Assembly (NCBI GenBank): GCA_002418885.1
Contig: DIEZ01000020.1
Location: 1-33,749, forward strand
Origin: Syntrophaceae bacterium UBA5761
GTDB lineage: Bacteria > Desulfobacterota > Syntrophia > Syntrophales > UBA4778
Direction: 5' to 3'
Length of the DNA: 33,749 nucleotides
The first letter of the stretch is position 1. Every line of letters starts with the position of its first letter. Under the pieces are notes generated by a model. It worked only from the letters and a program-made list of their open reading frames with translations, searched no databases and was not told the DNA's origin. The position numbers and the translations under genes were made by a program. This document shows, piece by piece, positions 6,388 through 14,820 of the stretch.

Positions 6388-7737
6388 TTAGATTACCCCT
6401 TTTGCCTCAAGTTCCTTCAGCGCGACTGGTCCGTAGCCTAAGTACTTCAGGTAAACGAATCCGTTATCATACCCGACCGGACGGCACACCCACTTTGTCC
6501 GCGGCGGCGTTTCCGTCGCTTTCCACTGGGCCTGAGCGCAGATTACGGAACCGTAGACCGGATCCTGTACCGGCGTAAACATACCGCGGTCCCGCCAGTT
6601 TTCGTCGTGCATGGCCTTCCACGGCGATACGATCTCGGCGACGGTGGGCGTGATCGGGGCGAGACGACCGCTCTTGGCATACTCGATAGACATCCGAGTC
6701 AACTCTCCGCTGGTGTACTTGGAGGTCTCCGCATCGATCATCGCCTGGTATTTAAGCTGCCAGTCCTTTTTCATGAACGGCGCGAGCGTAGTCCAGGAAC
6801 CAGCTCCCCACTCGTCCCACTTACCGATGATGTCGACGAAGGCCTGCCACATCTCGAGGCGCAACCCGCCCAGGAATACCCCTCCGTCCTTTGTCGGGTA
6901 GAAACCATAGAGCCAGAGCGCCGTGTCGAGGCTGCCGAAGCGTTCATTCAATACCCCTTGGTCGGCATACCAATGAAGGGCATAGTCGTGGAATCTCTCA
7001 TATGCTTCCGCCGTCGACACATCCAGGGCCTGCCCTTCTCCGGTCATGTTACGGTGGTGGAGGGCGGCAAGAATCCCGAGTGCGGCAAAGGTTCCGGAAG
7101 TCGCCCACGCGATCCAGGGGCCGGCCTTCGTGGGAACAGCATAGGGAACTTCCGCCGGCGTCTTTCCTTCCGGCAAGACCTCGCCGGTGCCGTACTGAAT
7201 TCCCGACCGCGCCTGGCTGACGTTGTCGTAGTCGTACTGCTTTCTCGCGCTTTCCCGGCCGAACTGGCCGAAGGCGGTTATCGACGTAAAAATAAGACCG
7301 GGATTGATCTTGCTCAGCTCCTCGTACCCGATTCCCCAATCATCCATCGTACCGGCGGGATAGGTCTCAATCAGCACGTCTGCATTGCCCACAAGTGTTC
7401 TCAGTATATCCCTACCTTCCGGCTTTTCCAGGTTAAGAGTTATGTGGTACTTGTTTCTTCCTTCCTGGAGGTAAGCAAGACCCGTACCCTGGTGCATCAT
7501 TCCGTTAGGCGAATAGGTCCTCGACAGGTCTCCCCCGGGAGGCTCGATCCGTATCGTTTCCGCTCCCAACTCCGACAGGAGCGATGAACAATAGCAGCCT
7601 GCCATGCTTCTCGAACTGATGTCCAGAACGACGATATCATCCAGCGCCTCCGGCTTCTCATGATTCTTTGCCGGGTCGTCCAGTGATCGGATGTAGTCCG
7701 CCCAATCCGCCCATTTTGCTCTTTTTAGTTCGACCAT
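6388..7737 (-). CDS. Type III (CaiB/BaiF) acyl-CoA transferase, second subunit
   Basis: This is a family III CoA-transferase of about 449 aa. It has the N-terminal Rossmann-like region (VVLDISSRSMAG...LGAETIRIEPPGGD), the GRNKYHITLNLEKPEGR region, an acidic residue in the active-site segment YDxxxQAxSG (D171 counted from this start) and the conserved HHRxxTGEGQ loop. Such enzymes move CoA between carboxylic acids through an aspartyl-CoA thioester. The start is placed at the ATG at 7737 because GGAGG lies eight bases upstream; the GTG and ATG at 7746 and 7743 are too close to it. It begins five bases after a related gene, suggesting a heteromeric enzyme as in benzylsuccinate CoA-transferase. 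The substrate is unknown. Confidence 0.85.
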   Translation of the reverse strand: MVELKRAKWADWADYIRSLDDPAKNHEKPEALDDIVVLDISSRSMAGCYCSSLLSELGAETIRIEPPGGDLSRTYSPNGMMHQGTGLAYLQEGRNKYHITLNLEKPEGRDILRTLVGNADVLIETYPAGTMDDWGIGYEELSKINPGLIFTSITAFGQFGRESARKQYDYDNVSQARSGIQYGTGEVLPEGKTPAEVPYAVPTKAGPWIAWATSGTFAALGILAALHHRNMTGEGQALDVSTAEAYERFHDYALHWYADQGVLNERFGSLDTALWLYGFYPTKDGGVFLGGLRLEMWQAFVDIIGKWDEWGAGSWTTLAPFMKKDWQLKYQAMIDAETSKYTSGELTRMSIEYAKSGRLAPITPTVAEIVSPWKAMHDENWRDRGMFTPVQDPVYGSVICAQAQWKATETPPRTKWVCRPVGYDNGFVYLKYLGYGPVALKELEAKGVI

Positions 7738-7742
7738 TATCA

Positions 7743-9068
7743 TCACCTCCTTAAAATTGCACCGGATTTACCGTCCCAATCTGGAGGCGGTCGGCGGCCC
7801 TGCTGGTCCTTCCATAGTCCGAGAACTCCGTTCGCATAACACTCCTCGATCTGGGACTTCGACCTACCCAGAATCGCCGCCATGACGTAATCATTGTCAA
7901 AGCCTACAGGCCTGACGGTCCAGCGGTGCCTTGGCGGGCTCTTGGACATCATCACCGGGAACTCGTGATCAGGGTAATACCCGTACATCGGGTCGTCTAT
8001 CATCTTGACGAACCCCCGCTGTCTCCTGTGGGGATCCTCGAACATATCCTTTCCGCTGTGCAGGCGGGTTGCCGAGAACCCATACCGGATGCCGAGCTGT
8101 TCGACCTCGTCGGCGGTCTTCGTCCGCGCCCAGTCGGCAATTACCTTCAGGATCGCTAAGGCGTTCTCGTCTTTGAGACGCTCCGTGTGTTCCTTGAATC
8201 TTGGGTCCTCAGCAAGTTCCTTGTGGCCCATAGCGGCACAGAGTCCTTTAAATTCGTCGGGAGCCGGCGCAGCAACCGCCGCAAACTGGTCGTCCCTGCA
8301 GAGGAACGTGTCCGCCGGGCAGATGCACTGGTCGCGGTTTCCCGAGGGCTCCGCTCCCTTGCCCGCCAACTGCTGGTAGGGCCACACCCAACCCATGGCG
8401 CGCATGATATTCTCGGTCTGCGACAACTCGATATACTGCCCCTTTCCCGTTTTCTCCCTGTGATGGAGGGCGGCAAGGACGGCTACCTCTCCCATCAAGG
8501 CGCCGTAAACGTCACAGACCCAAATGGACTGCTTCAATGGCGGTCGCTTGGGAAAAGACGAGATCCAGGCGAAACCGGAAAGGGCCTGTGCCGCTCCGTC
8601 GTTCGACGGCCTGTCTTCCTCCGCGTACCGACCCCACTGCCCAAACCCGTTTTTCTCTATGTAGATGATGCCCGGGTTTATTTTTCTTATCTCATCGTAA
8701 CCTATGTTCCATCTCTTCGTGACCGCCGGCCGGAGGTTGAACTCCACGATGTCGGACTTGGCGCACAGTTCTTTAAAGATTTCCTGGCCGGCCTCCTGAT
8801 GAAGGTCCAGGCCCATGTAAAGCTTCGACGGGTTGATGTGCATGAACATAGGACTCTGCTCTTTGTAAAACCAACCGAAAGGATTCAGCGAGCGCGTCAC
8901 ATCTCCCAACGGCGGCATCTCGACCTTTATTACCTCAGCGCCCATCGTCGCCAGAAAGGCGGGCCCCGCCGGACCGAACAAAAGGGTACAGACTTCCAGG
9001 ACCCGTAACCCCTTGAGGGGTGCCGGCCTTGTATGTTTGTTTGCCAGATAATCCTTGAATGCCGTCAT
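7743..9068 (-). CDS. Type III (CaiB/BaiF) acyl-CoA transferase, first subunit
   Basis: The 441-aa protein has the family III CoA-transferase features: GLRVLEVCTLLFGPAG, LGDVTRSL, the segment NDGAAQALSG with probable catalytic D157, and AALHHREKTGKGQY. GGAGGG lies upstream of the ATG with good spacing. It is a distant paralogue of the gene that follows five bases later, with similar length and the same C-terminal RPVGFDNDYV/RPVGYDNGFV element. Both retain the aspartate position, so either two related transferases or an alpha/beta enzyme is possible. The context of PHA genes and a crotonase hints at acyl-CoA metabolism of an organic acid, but the substrate cannot be read. Confidence 0.85.
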   Translation of the reverse strand: MTAFKDYLANKHTRPAPLKGLRVLEVCTLLFGPAGPAFLATMGAEVIKVEMPPLGDVTRSLNPFGWFYKEQSPMFMHINPSKLYMGLDLHQEAGQEIFKELCAKSDIVEFNLRPAVTKRWNIGYDEIRKINPGIIYIEKNGFGQWGRYAEEDRPSNDGAAQALSGFAWISSFPKRPPLKQSIWVCDVYGALMGEVAVLAALHHREKTGKGQYIELSQTENIMRAMGWVWPYQQLAGKGAEPSGNRDQCICPADTFLCRDDQFAAVAAPAPDEFKGLCAAMGHKELAEDPRFKEHTERLKDENALAILKVIADWARTKTADEVEQLGIRYGFSATRLHSGKDMFEDPHRRQRGFVKMIDDPMYGYYPDHEFPVMMSKSPPRHRWTVRPVGFDNDYVMAAILGRSKSQIEECYANGVLGLWKDQQGRRPPPDWDGKSGAILRR

Positions 9069-9538
9069 TCTTTCCCTCCTTCTTAAATCTCCTAAAAGAT
9101 TTCGAAAAAAACCTCCGAGTTTAAACTGAGTTCCTTTTCCGTCACCTCCTTCACGGACGTATTTCCCGCTTGAAAATATTGCCCGTTATATCTTCTTCGA
9201 TGCCTCGAAGCTTCTCCGCTTTACTGCAGCTATTTTTCCTCTATTCAGCGGATTTTACCGTATCAAGGGTCTATCAGACGGCCGACAGCGGTTAATATTC
9301 GAAAAGCTTTTAAGATAGTCTACAACTGAAAAGGTCGACATTGCAGAAACAAGTTTCAGGTCAACGTAAGAATCGAACCATGACGACAATTGGAAGGATG
9401 TGCGCGTAACAATCTGGCGTTTTTTTAACATCATAATGGGTCAAAAAGCAAGAAAAAAAGGGAGGTAGAAGAACAGGGCATATGGAAAGGTACCCGCTCC
9501 GACAGTGAGCAAACATAAGGGCTTAATGCCGCTTGGGG
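9069..9538. other. 470-bp non-coding stretch upstream of the CoA-transferases
   Basis: I find no supportable coding sequence on either strand. It must carry the promoter of the leftward CoA-transferase pair, but I see no convincing -35/-10 pair. Small dyads are present at 9195-9210 (CTTCGA/TCGAAG) and 9346-9357 (GAAAC/GTTTC). A 6-bp hairpin at 9531-9548 overlaps the stop of the metallo-beta-lactamase gene and lacks a T-run. It may hold an activator-dependent promoter. Confidence 0.5.
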
Positions 9539-10222
9539 TCAACCAAGCTGTCGTAACTGACTCCTGATGTAGGCCGCAGCGCGTTGCCTGCCGGAGAAAA
9601 TTCCATAATGGCCCTCACAGAGAATGTCCGCGTTCAGGGCGAGCAGCTTTTCCATCGACCGACGCCAGAGGATGACGTTTGACTTGAAACTTGGGAGGAA
9701 GGGGCCGTGAATATCCTGCCCGAAGAGTATCCGTTTTCCGCCGCGGTCGAGGTAGATAGAGATAGACCCAGGTGTATGGCCGGGCGTATGAAGACAGTGA
9801 AGTTCTTCTTTACCGAACAGCAGTACCTCATGTTCGCCCTTGAGTTTTTTATCCACCGGCGTAGGCGGAAAGTTCGTTCCGTACCAATTTGCCGCTGTCA
9901 ATACCGGGTCACCCTTCTCGATGGCCTCGGCATCGAGCTCGTGCACGACCAGTCGGCTGTCGAAGCGTTCTCTGAAATACGGGGCCGCGCCTATGTGGTC
10001 GATATGGCAGTGAGTCAGAATCACCGTCGAAATCTTGCTCGGGTCAAGGCCGGAGTCCTCTATATTCTTTACGAGGCGCCCCGCACTCTTCCCGGTGCCA
10101 CTATCGATCATGACGAGTTCTTCCGGGAATGTGACGACAAAAACAGTTGCATCCTCCGAGTGGGATACACCCGGGCCCCCGACAAGATAAACGCCGTCGG
10201 CAATGACTTCCGCTTTACCCAT
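9539..10222 (-). CDS. Metallo-beta-lactamase-fold hydrolase
   Basis: The 227-aa protein has the metal-binding motif THCHIDH (H71, H73, D75, H76), a further His in HTPGHTPGS, the bridging Asp in FGQDIHG and a final His in EGHYG. This is a complete glyoxalase-II-like di-metal site. The fold cleaves thioesters, lactones or phosphodiesters; no substrate is indicated. GAGG precedes the ATG. It follows pyrD by 28 bases and is the last gene of the operon starting at the PTS IIA gene. A weak hairpin overlaps its stop. It is a general hydrolase, possibly a thioesterase or hydroxyacylglutathione-hydrolase-like enzyme. Confidence 0.85.
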   Translation of the reverse strand: MGKAEVIADGVYLVGGPGVSHSEDATVFVVTFPEELVMIDSGTGKSAGRLVKNIEDSGLDPSKISTVILTHCHIDHIGAAPYFRERFDSRLVVHELDAEAIEKGDPVLTAANWYGTNFPPTPVDKKLKGEHEVLLFGKEELHCLHTPGHTPGSISIYLDRGGKRILFGQDIHGPFLPSFKSNVILWRRSMEKLLALNADILCEGHYGIFSGRQRAAAYIRSQLRQLG

Positions 10223-10250
10223 AGCAACCTCACACTTGCTGTTTTTAAAA

Positions 10251-11186
10251 TTATACCCTCAGAGTTCCGATTAAGTCGTTAATATCACGGACGGAATGGC
10301 GATACATGTAATTGGTTATGCCCTCCAGGACCTTCGTTGTTGCCATAGGGTCCATAAAGTTTGCCGTACCGACCTGGACTGCCCTGGCCCCGGCAATGAG
10401 AAATTGAAGGGCGTCGTTTCCGTCGACAATCCCTCCGATACCTATCACGGGGATCGATACCCGATTGACCACCTCCCAGACCATCCGCAAGGCAATGGGT
10501 CTGATTGCCGGCCCTGACAGGCCTCCGATGACCTTTCCGATATGGGGGACCTTTCTTTCCACGTCGATCGACATGCCCTTCAACGTGTTGATAAGGGAAA
10601 CGGCGTCCGCTCCGGCCCCTTCTGCGGCCTCGGCGATGAGGGCGATATCCGTCACGTTGGGCGATAATTTGACGATGACCGGCAGGTCCACAGAACCCTT
10701 AACCGCCCTCGTGACCTCAGCGACTCTATCCGGGTCGGAGCCGAAGGCGATACCGCCCTTTTCAACGTTGGGACAGGAGACATTGACTTCGACTGCCTTC
10801 AAGCCCGGAGCGCCGCTGAGAATCTCAGAAAGCCTCGCGTATTCGTCGACCGTCTCCCCGAATATGTTGGCGATGACCGCCGTGTCATAGTCTCTCAAAA
10901 AGGGGAGCTTCTCGGCCAGAAAGGCCTTAACGCCCACATTCTGCAAGCCGATGGAATTGAGCATGCCGCAGGGTGTTTCCATGATTCTCGGCGGCGGATT
11001 CCCGCTTGCCGGCTCCAACGAAAGGCCTTTCACCACAATCGCCCCTAAGCTGTTTAAGTCCACATAGCGGGCGAACTCCTCGCCATAACCGAACGTCCCG
11101 GACGCCGCCATGACAGGATTCTTCAGTGTCAGGCCGCGACCGATGGTGACTTCCATTCTCGGCGGTCTATCGGCACGGTCAGTCAA
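10251..11186 (-). CDS. pyrD: Dihydroorotate dehydrogenase class 1B, catalytic subunit PyrD
   Basis: This 311-aa flavoprotein oxidises dihydroorotate to orotate in pyrimidine synthesis. It has the FMN-barrel signatures KNPVMAASGTFGYG, the catalytic cysteine C138 in NVSCPN, IVKLSPNV, LINTLKGM, GGLSGPAIRPIALR and IPVIGIGGI. A Cys base rather than Ser places it in class 1. The partner PyrK encoded just upstream makes it class 1B, which passes electrons to NAD+ and suits an anaerobe. The start is a TTG preceded by AAGGAGG, which lies inside the end of pyrK (8-bp overlap). An internal ATG ten codons later has no ribosome site. Confidence 0.95.
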   Translation of the reverse strand: MTDRADRPPRMEVTIGRGLTLKNPVMAASGTFGYGEEFARYVDLNSLGAIVVKGLSLEPASGNPPPRIMETPCGMLNSIGLQNVGVKAFLAEKLPFLRDYDTAVIANIFGETVDEYARLSEILSGAPGLKAVEVNVSCPNVEKGGIAFGSDPDRVAEVTRAVKGSVDLPVIVKLSPNVTDIALIAEAAEGAGADAVSLINTLKGMSIDVERKVPHIGKVIGGLSGPAIRPIALRMVWEVVNRVSIPVIGIGGIVDGNDALQFLIAGARAVQVGTANFMDPMATTKVLEGITNYMYRHSVRDINDLIGTLRV

Positions 11187-11997
11187 AGCAGACCTCCTTG
11201 AGATTGAATACGGGCCCTTCCGTGCATACCCTCGCGTATCCTCCCCTTTTTACCCTGACGACACAGCCAAGGCAGGCACCTATCCCGCAGGCCATGCGTT
11301 CCTCGAGTGAGGCCTGGACGATGAAGCTTCTATCTCTCATGATTTCCTGCATTTTTTTGAGCATGGGAGAAGGACCGCAGGCATAGACAGCGGTCTCGTC
11401 TTCTTCAAAAACACCCAAGTCCTTCGCAAAAAGGTCCGTGACTAACCCGTGATGGCCGCAAGTGCCGTCGTCGCTGCTGACGCTGACTCGCCCGATACTT
11501 CCAAGCTCTCCTTTGCCCACAATACACGTACCGCTCCGGGCGCCTATGTAACTCACAACCTCAACAGACCCCGTTTCAGGCAGATTCCTGTAAGCCTTGG
11601 CAAGGAACGTCAACGGTGCCACGCCCACCCCTCCCGCAACGAGGACGACTCGTTTTTTGTCACGGTAAAGAGTAAAGCCTTTTCCGAGCGGCCCGACAAC
11701 CCCAACCATCTCGCCCTCTTTCAACTGCGCCATGAGCCCCGTACCCCGGCCGGCTACGCGGTAGAGTACCTCGACACAGGCTCCGTCACCGTCTTTGTTC
11801 ACGGCATAGATACTCATCGGTCTCCCAAGAAGGGACACATCCCTCCCGCCGGGGCGTATCATCAAGAATTGTCCGGGCGAAGAGGAAAGGTATTCTTTCC
11901 CGGCATGAAGAACGAGGTGATAGTGGTTGTCTGTAACCTTCCGGTTCCTCTTGACCTCCCCGCTGAGGGGCCACTTCACATTCGAATCACAGGTCAT
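11179..11997 (-). CDS. pyrK: Dihydroorotate dehydrogenase electron-transfer subunit PyrK
   Basis: The 272-aa protein carries electrons from PyrD to NAD+. The FAD-binding motif RPMSIY (59-64), a GxGxxP nucleotide region (GGVGVAPL near 122-129) and the C-terminal 2Fe-2S ligands C237, C242, C245 and C258 (CGIGACLGC...C) are all present. This matches the ferredoxin-reductase family subunit of class 1B enzymes. GAGGA is nine bases before the ATG. The gene overlaps rimI by 11 bp and pyrD by 8 bp, so translation is probably coupled. Confidence 0.95.
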   Translation of the reverse strand: MTCDSNVKWPLSGEVKRNRKVTDNHYHLVLHAGKEYLSSSPGQFLMIRPGGRDVSLLGRPMSIYAVNKDGDGACVEVLYRVAGRGTGLMAQLKEGEMVGVVGPLGKGFTLYRDKKRVVLVAGGVGVAPLTFLAKAYRNLPETGSVEVVSYIGARSGTCIVGKGELGSIGRVSVSSDDGTCGHHGLVTDLFAKDLGVFEEDETAVYACGPSPMLKKMQEIMRDRSFIVQASLEERMACGIGACLGCVVRVKRGGYARVCTEGPVFNLKEVCFD

Positions 11998-12508
11998 CGG
12001 AGGACGTCCTCTTCATCGTATAACGGAAATCGCACCACATGATCAGCGCATCTTCCTTCGTATCATCGTAGTAGTTAGGCCGTCTGCCCGCGACAACATA
12101 ACCGTACCTTTCATAAAGGGCGATGGCCGCCTGGTTACTCTCCCTTACCTCGAGAGTCCCTCTCAAGGCGCCCTCTTTCTTCGAGCGTTCGACCATAGCT
12201 TCAAGCAACTTCGACGCAACCCCCCTCCTACGAAAATCGCTCCGGACCGCCAGACTGTTCAAGTGACTCTCGTCGGCGAAGGCCCAAAAGCTCACGTATC
12301 CCACTATTTCCTGCCTTCCGCAGGCTCCGGCCAGGGCGACAAGATTTCGCGATATCCGGGCTCGCAACTCACTTTTAAACATATTGACGGTCCAGGGTGT
12401 ACGGAAGGACACCCTTTCGATGGCCATGACTTGATCAAGGTCTCCATCCTCCATCTCCCGCAAGGTCACGGGCTCAAGGGTAGACATGCCGATTTCACAA
12501 GGCGTCAT
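11987..12508 (-). CDS. rimI: Ribosomal protein S18 alanine N-acetyltransferase RimI-like
   Basis: The 173-aa GNAT protein has the acetyl-CoA loop RRRGVASKLLE, the beta-bulge region HLNSLAV and the RimI-type C-terminal signature NYYxxxxEDALIM. RimI acetylates the N-terminal alanine of S18; related GNATs modify other substrates, so specificity is by similarity of motifs. The start is uncertain: neither the first ATG (12508) nor the next (12487) has a clear ribosome site. Coupling to the PTS IIC gene nine bases upstream is likely. Confidence 0.82.
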   Translation of the reverse strand: MTPCEIGMSTLEPVTLREMEDGDLDQVMAIERVSFRTPWTVNMFKSELRARISRNLVALAGACGRQEIVGYVSFWAFADESHLNSLAVRSDFRRRGVASKLLEAMVERSKKEGALRGTLEVRESNQAAIALYERYGYVVAGRRPNYYDDTKEDALIMWCDFRYTMKRTSSDDL

Positions 12509-12517
12509 AAAAAAATT

Positions 12518-13204
12518 TCAGGCTAAATCAAGCAAGACGGCGATCGCAAGAAAAACAGCACAGAATACCGGAACCATCCCTTTTAGTTTGATTGTGTTCA
12601 GTGCAACGGCGATTCCAAGCAGCGGTAAGAATGAGTATACATATTTTAACACCGGGAAAACTTTTTCCGGTATCGCCGGATAAACCCAAAGAAGGGTGCC
12701 TTCTGCAACGAGAGTAAAGACCGCGAGAAAACCGACCGATGCCAGGAAATATCCGGCCAGGCCGCAAAGTTGTTTCTTTTCGACACCGGCGAGATCCCCG
12801 TTTACCGCGTCGGATAGTGCCCTCCTCGAAAGACCGTCGTTCGCCCTCATGATTGCAATGTCCATCTGCCGGCCGAGGATGCCGAGCGGGATGAAGAGCA
12901 GCGCCGCCGTGGCAACCAGTTCCTTGGATATACCCCCCAAGGCCTTTCCCGAGATCACTGTGCCCGCCGTGATGACGATCGCCGCGACCGAATCATTGGG
13001 TGGGATATAGGCGCCGATCTGAAACTGGTCGACCCAGAAAAGTTCTACCAGCGCCCCGGTCAATAAACCGGATCGAGGTTCGCCAAGAATCAGACCGATA
13101 AGGGCTCCGGCAACGATGGGCCTGGACAACGCGGCCTGCACGAAGAGCCTGTCCAGACAGAGTATTCCCCCGAGAACGGATGCCGTCAGTACGTCAAGGA
13201 GCAA
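12518..13204 (-). CDS. PTS mannose/fructose/sorbose-family IIC component
   Basis: The 228-aa membrane protein is a ManY/EIIC-Man family permease subunit. It has a first membrane segment over LLDVLTASVLGGILCLDRL, then RPIVAGALIGLILGE, the conserved GALVELFWV and IGAYIPPNDSVAAI loop, and further segments to the C-terminus. It normally works with IID to move sugar while IIB phosphorylates it. No IID gene follows; rimI does. The start is a TTG inside the end of the IIB gene (11-bp overlap), with GGAAGAG three bases upstream. Confidence 0.88.
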   Translation of the reverse strand: MLLDVLTASVLGGILCLDRLFVQAALSRPIVAGALIGLILGEPRSGLLTGALVELFWVDQFQIGAYIPPNDSVAAIVITAGTVISGKALGGISKELVATAALLFIPLGILGRQMDIAIMRANDGLSRRALSDAVNGDLAGVEKKQLCGLAGYFLASVGFLAVFTLVAEGTLLWVYPAIPEKVFPVLKYVYSFLPLLGIAVALNTIKLKGMVPVFCAVFLAIAVLLDLA

Positions 13205-13727
13205 CGTCTCTTCCTTTTGTCGCCGCCAACCCAGGCAATTCGCGCTTTGCCTTCTTCAGGGATTCTTGAAAACTGACGGGTTTATCTTGTGGAACACACC
13301 TTAGCTCTATCTGTACACCCGCATTGTTCAGTGTGACCAAGTCGCCGATGTCTCGTTCCCCAAGACGAATGGACCTTGCCCATTGGACCGCACCCTCCTC
13401 CTCGTAGACATTCCCTATGTTCAGGCTGTCATAATGAAAACCGAGGTTGAAGGCTTTTACGGCCGCCCGGAGAGTACTGAAGAGGATGATGGTTTTCTCC
13501 CCCGATTTATCTTCGTAGGAGTGATTCTTAACAAAATCCGCAACGCCGGTGATCACGACTTCGATCTCCCGGGGAACCGCCATCCTGATGACTGTTTCCC
13601 GGAAGAAATCGTTCGCCACGTCGTCGTCGGCAACAACAATGCAGGCCGCCTGGACATACGGAACCCATGCCTCAAGGATCTGTCCGTGGATCAGGCGGTT
13701 GTCGACTCTCACCAGGGAAACATTCAT
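13194..13727 (-). CDS. PTS mannose/fructose/sorbose-family IIB component
   Basis: The 177-aa protein opens with VRVDNRLIHGQ; H14 is the family's phosphorylated histidine, which takes phosphate from IIA. The remainder (IVVADDDVANDFF, GVQIELRCVPQ) fits the EIIB-Man/Sor fold at nearly full length. It lies 22 bases after the IIA gene and overlaps IIC. It could phosphorylate a sugar only if a full IIC/IID permease exists; otherwise it may be a phosphate sink in a regulatory relay. Confidence 0.9.
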   Translation of the reverse strand: MNVSLVRVDNRLIHGQILEAWVPYVQAACIVVADDDVANDFFRETVIRMAVPREIEVVITGVADFVKNHSYEDKSGEKTIILFSTLRAAVKAFNLGFHYDSLNIGNVYEEEGAVQWARSIRLGERDIGDLVTLNNAGVQIELRCVPQDKPVSFQESLKKAKRELPGLAATKGRDVAP

Positions 13728-13749
13728 GGACCTACCGTCATGGAGTTGA

Positions 13750-14160
13750 CTACTTGCTTACCACTTCTTTACTCAGAACTTCACTCGCCAGGTAGATATT
13801 TTTCCGCCCGTAATCCCTGATCAATGAAGCGAGTTCCGAAAGCTTCTTTTCGCCCCGCATGTCGAGCTTCAGCAGCATGGGGAGATTTACACCGGTAACG
13901 ACTTCCACCTTCCCTTCTTTCAAGAAAGACAGTGATATATTGGACGGAGTGCCGCCGAAGAGGTCCGTAAAAATCAGAGTACCGTCGCCGGAATCCACCT
14001 TTTTTATGGATGCCTTTATCTCTTTTTTCAAGTCTTCGACCCCTTTTGAATAGTTGACTGAGACAAACACGACACCTTCAAGGGGGCCTTTTATCATCTC
14101 TGCTGCATTGATCAACTCACGGCCGAGGTCGCCGTGGGTTATTATCAAAACACCGACCAT
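13750..14160 (-). CDS. PTS mannose-family IIA component
   Basis: The 136-aa protein begins MVGVLIITHGDLG. H9 of ITHGDLG is the phosphorylation site that receives phosphate from HPr, and FTDLFGGTPSNIS is the conserved second motif of EIIA-Man. I place the start at 14160 because GGGGAGG lies six bases upstream and because family members begin at this point. The ATG at 14175 would put the ribosome site inside the gene. It is the first gene of a leftward operon with a good promoter just upstream. HPr and enzyme I are not in the window. Confidence 0.92.
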   Translation of the reverse strand: MVGVLIITHGDLGRELINAAEMIKGPLEGVVFVSVNYSKGVEDLKKEIKASIKKVDSGDGTLIFTDLFGGTPSNISLSFLKEGKVEVVTGVNLPMLLKLDMRGEKKLSELASLIRDYGRKNIYLASEVLSKEVVSK

Positions 14161-14192
14161 GCTCATCCTCCCCATGCCAAACTGAAGGATGT

Positions 14193-14221
14193 AAGCTAAA
14201 TGATTGCCATAGGATTGTCAA
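14193..14221 (-). promoter_or_regulatory. Sigma70-type promoter for the PTS-rimI-pyrKD operon
   Basis: On the minus strand TTGACA (14216-14221) and TAGCTT (14193-14198) are spaced by 17 bases, about 33 bases upstream of the IIA start. The -35 is perfect and the -10 moderate. All genes down to 9539 are separated by under 30 bases, so this may drive the whole set. Confidence 0.7.
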
Positions 14222-14248
14222 GAAGTTCGGATGACAGAGGCTTAATCC

Positions 14249-14277
14249 TTGACAAAAACCCTTTGGATGAATAGTTT
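14249..14277 (+). promoter_or_regulatory. Sigma70-type promoter for the NUDIX gene
   Basis: TTGACA (14249-14254), a 17-base spacer and TAGTTT (14272-14277) precede the NUDIX start by about 29 bases. It is back to back with the promoter of the PTS operon. Confidence 0.6.
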
Positions 14278-14306
14278 TATTCTACTTTCTTCGGGGGAGC
14301 ACTTCT

Positions 14307-14786
14307 ATGGCCCATACTCTTTACCTGTGTCCGCACTGCGGAGCAGAAATCGATATTTACCGCAACCCAGTCCCCACGGTCGACATCATCATCGAAATCG
14401 ATGACGGCATCATACTTATCCTGCGGAAAAACCCGCCCACCGGTTGGGCGATCCCAGGCGGCTTTGTCGATTACGGCGAATCTCTTGAAGACGCAGCCGT
14501 CAGAGAGGCCCGGGAGGAAACTTCCCTCGAGATAACATGCCTTAGGCAAATGCATACCTATTCGAACCCCGACCGCGACCCTCGACAGCATACCATCTCG
14601 ACCGTTTTCATAGCTAAAGGCAAGGGGATACCGCGGGCCGCGAGCGACGCATCAGACATCGGAGTTTTTTCTCGGGACGATTTACCCAAACCGCTTATGT
14701 TCGACCACAAAGCTATCCTCGAAGATTACTTTCGCCTGGTCGAAAAAGGAGGGGCCGGCCTTGCAAATTCGCCGGAAAGGCTATAA
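14307..14786 (+). CDS. NUDIX hydrolase (ADP-ribose pyrophosphatase-like)
   Basis: The 159-aa protein has a NUDIX box at residues 52-74 (Gx5Ex7REUxEExxU; the usual Gly near the end is Ser73). Its N-terminal [19 protein letters not shown] is the half zinc knuckle plus YRNPxPTVD lead common to COG1051-type hydrolases. Such enzymes cleave nucleoside diphosphates linked to another moiety, typically ADP-ribose or NADH-type substrates; the exact one is unknown. GGGGGAG is seven bases before the ATG. It has its own promoter and is followed 34 bases later by the small sigma-like gene. Confidence 0.88.
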   Translation: MAHTLYLCPHCGAEIDIYRNPVPTVDIIIEIDDGIILILRKNPPTGWAIPGGFVDYGESLEDAAVREAREETSLEITCLRQMHTYSNPDRDPRQHTISTVFIAKGKGIPRAASDASDIGVFSRDDLPKPLMFDHKAILEDYFRLVEKGGAGLANSPERL

Positions 14787-14820
14787 TATATAATAACTTA
14801 CCGCAGGAAGGTGATCATTC

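Noticed and set aside
6607..7587. Long plus-strand open frame of 326 codons
   Set aside because: It is the antisense shadow of the CoA-transferase gene, which has clear family motifs.
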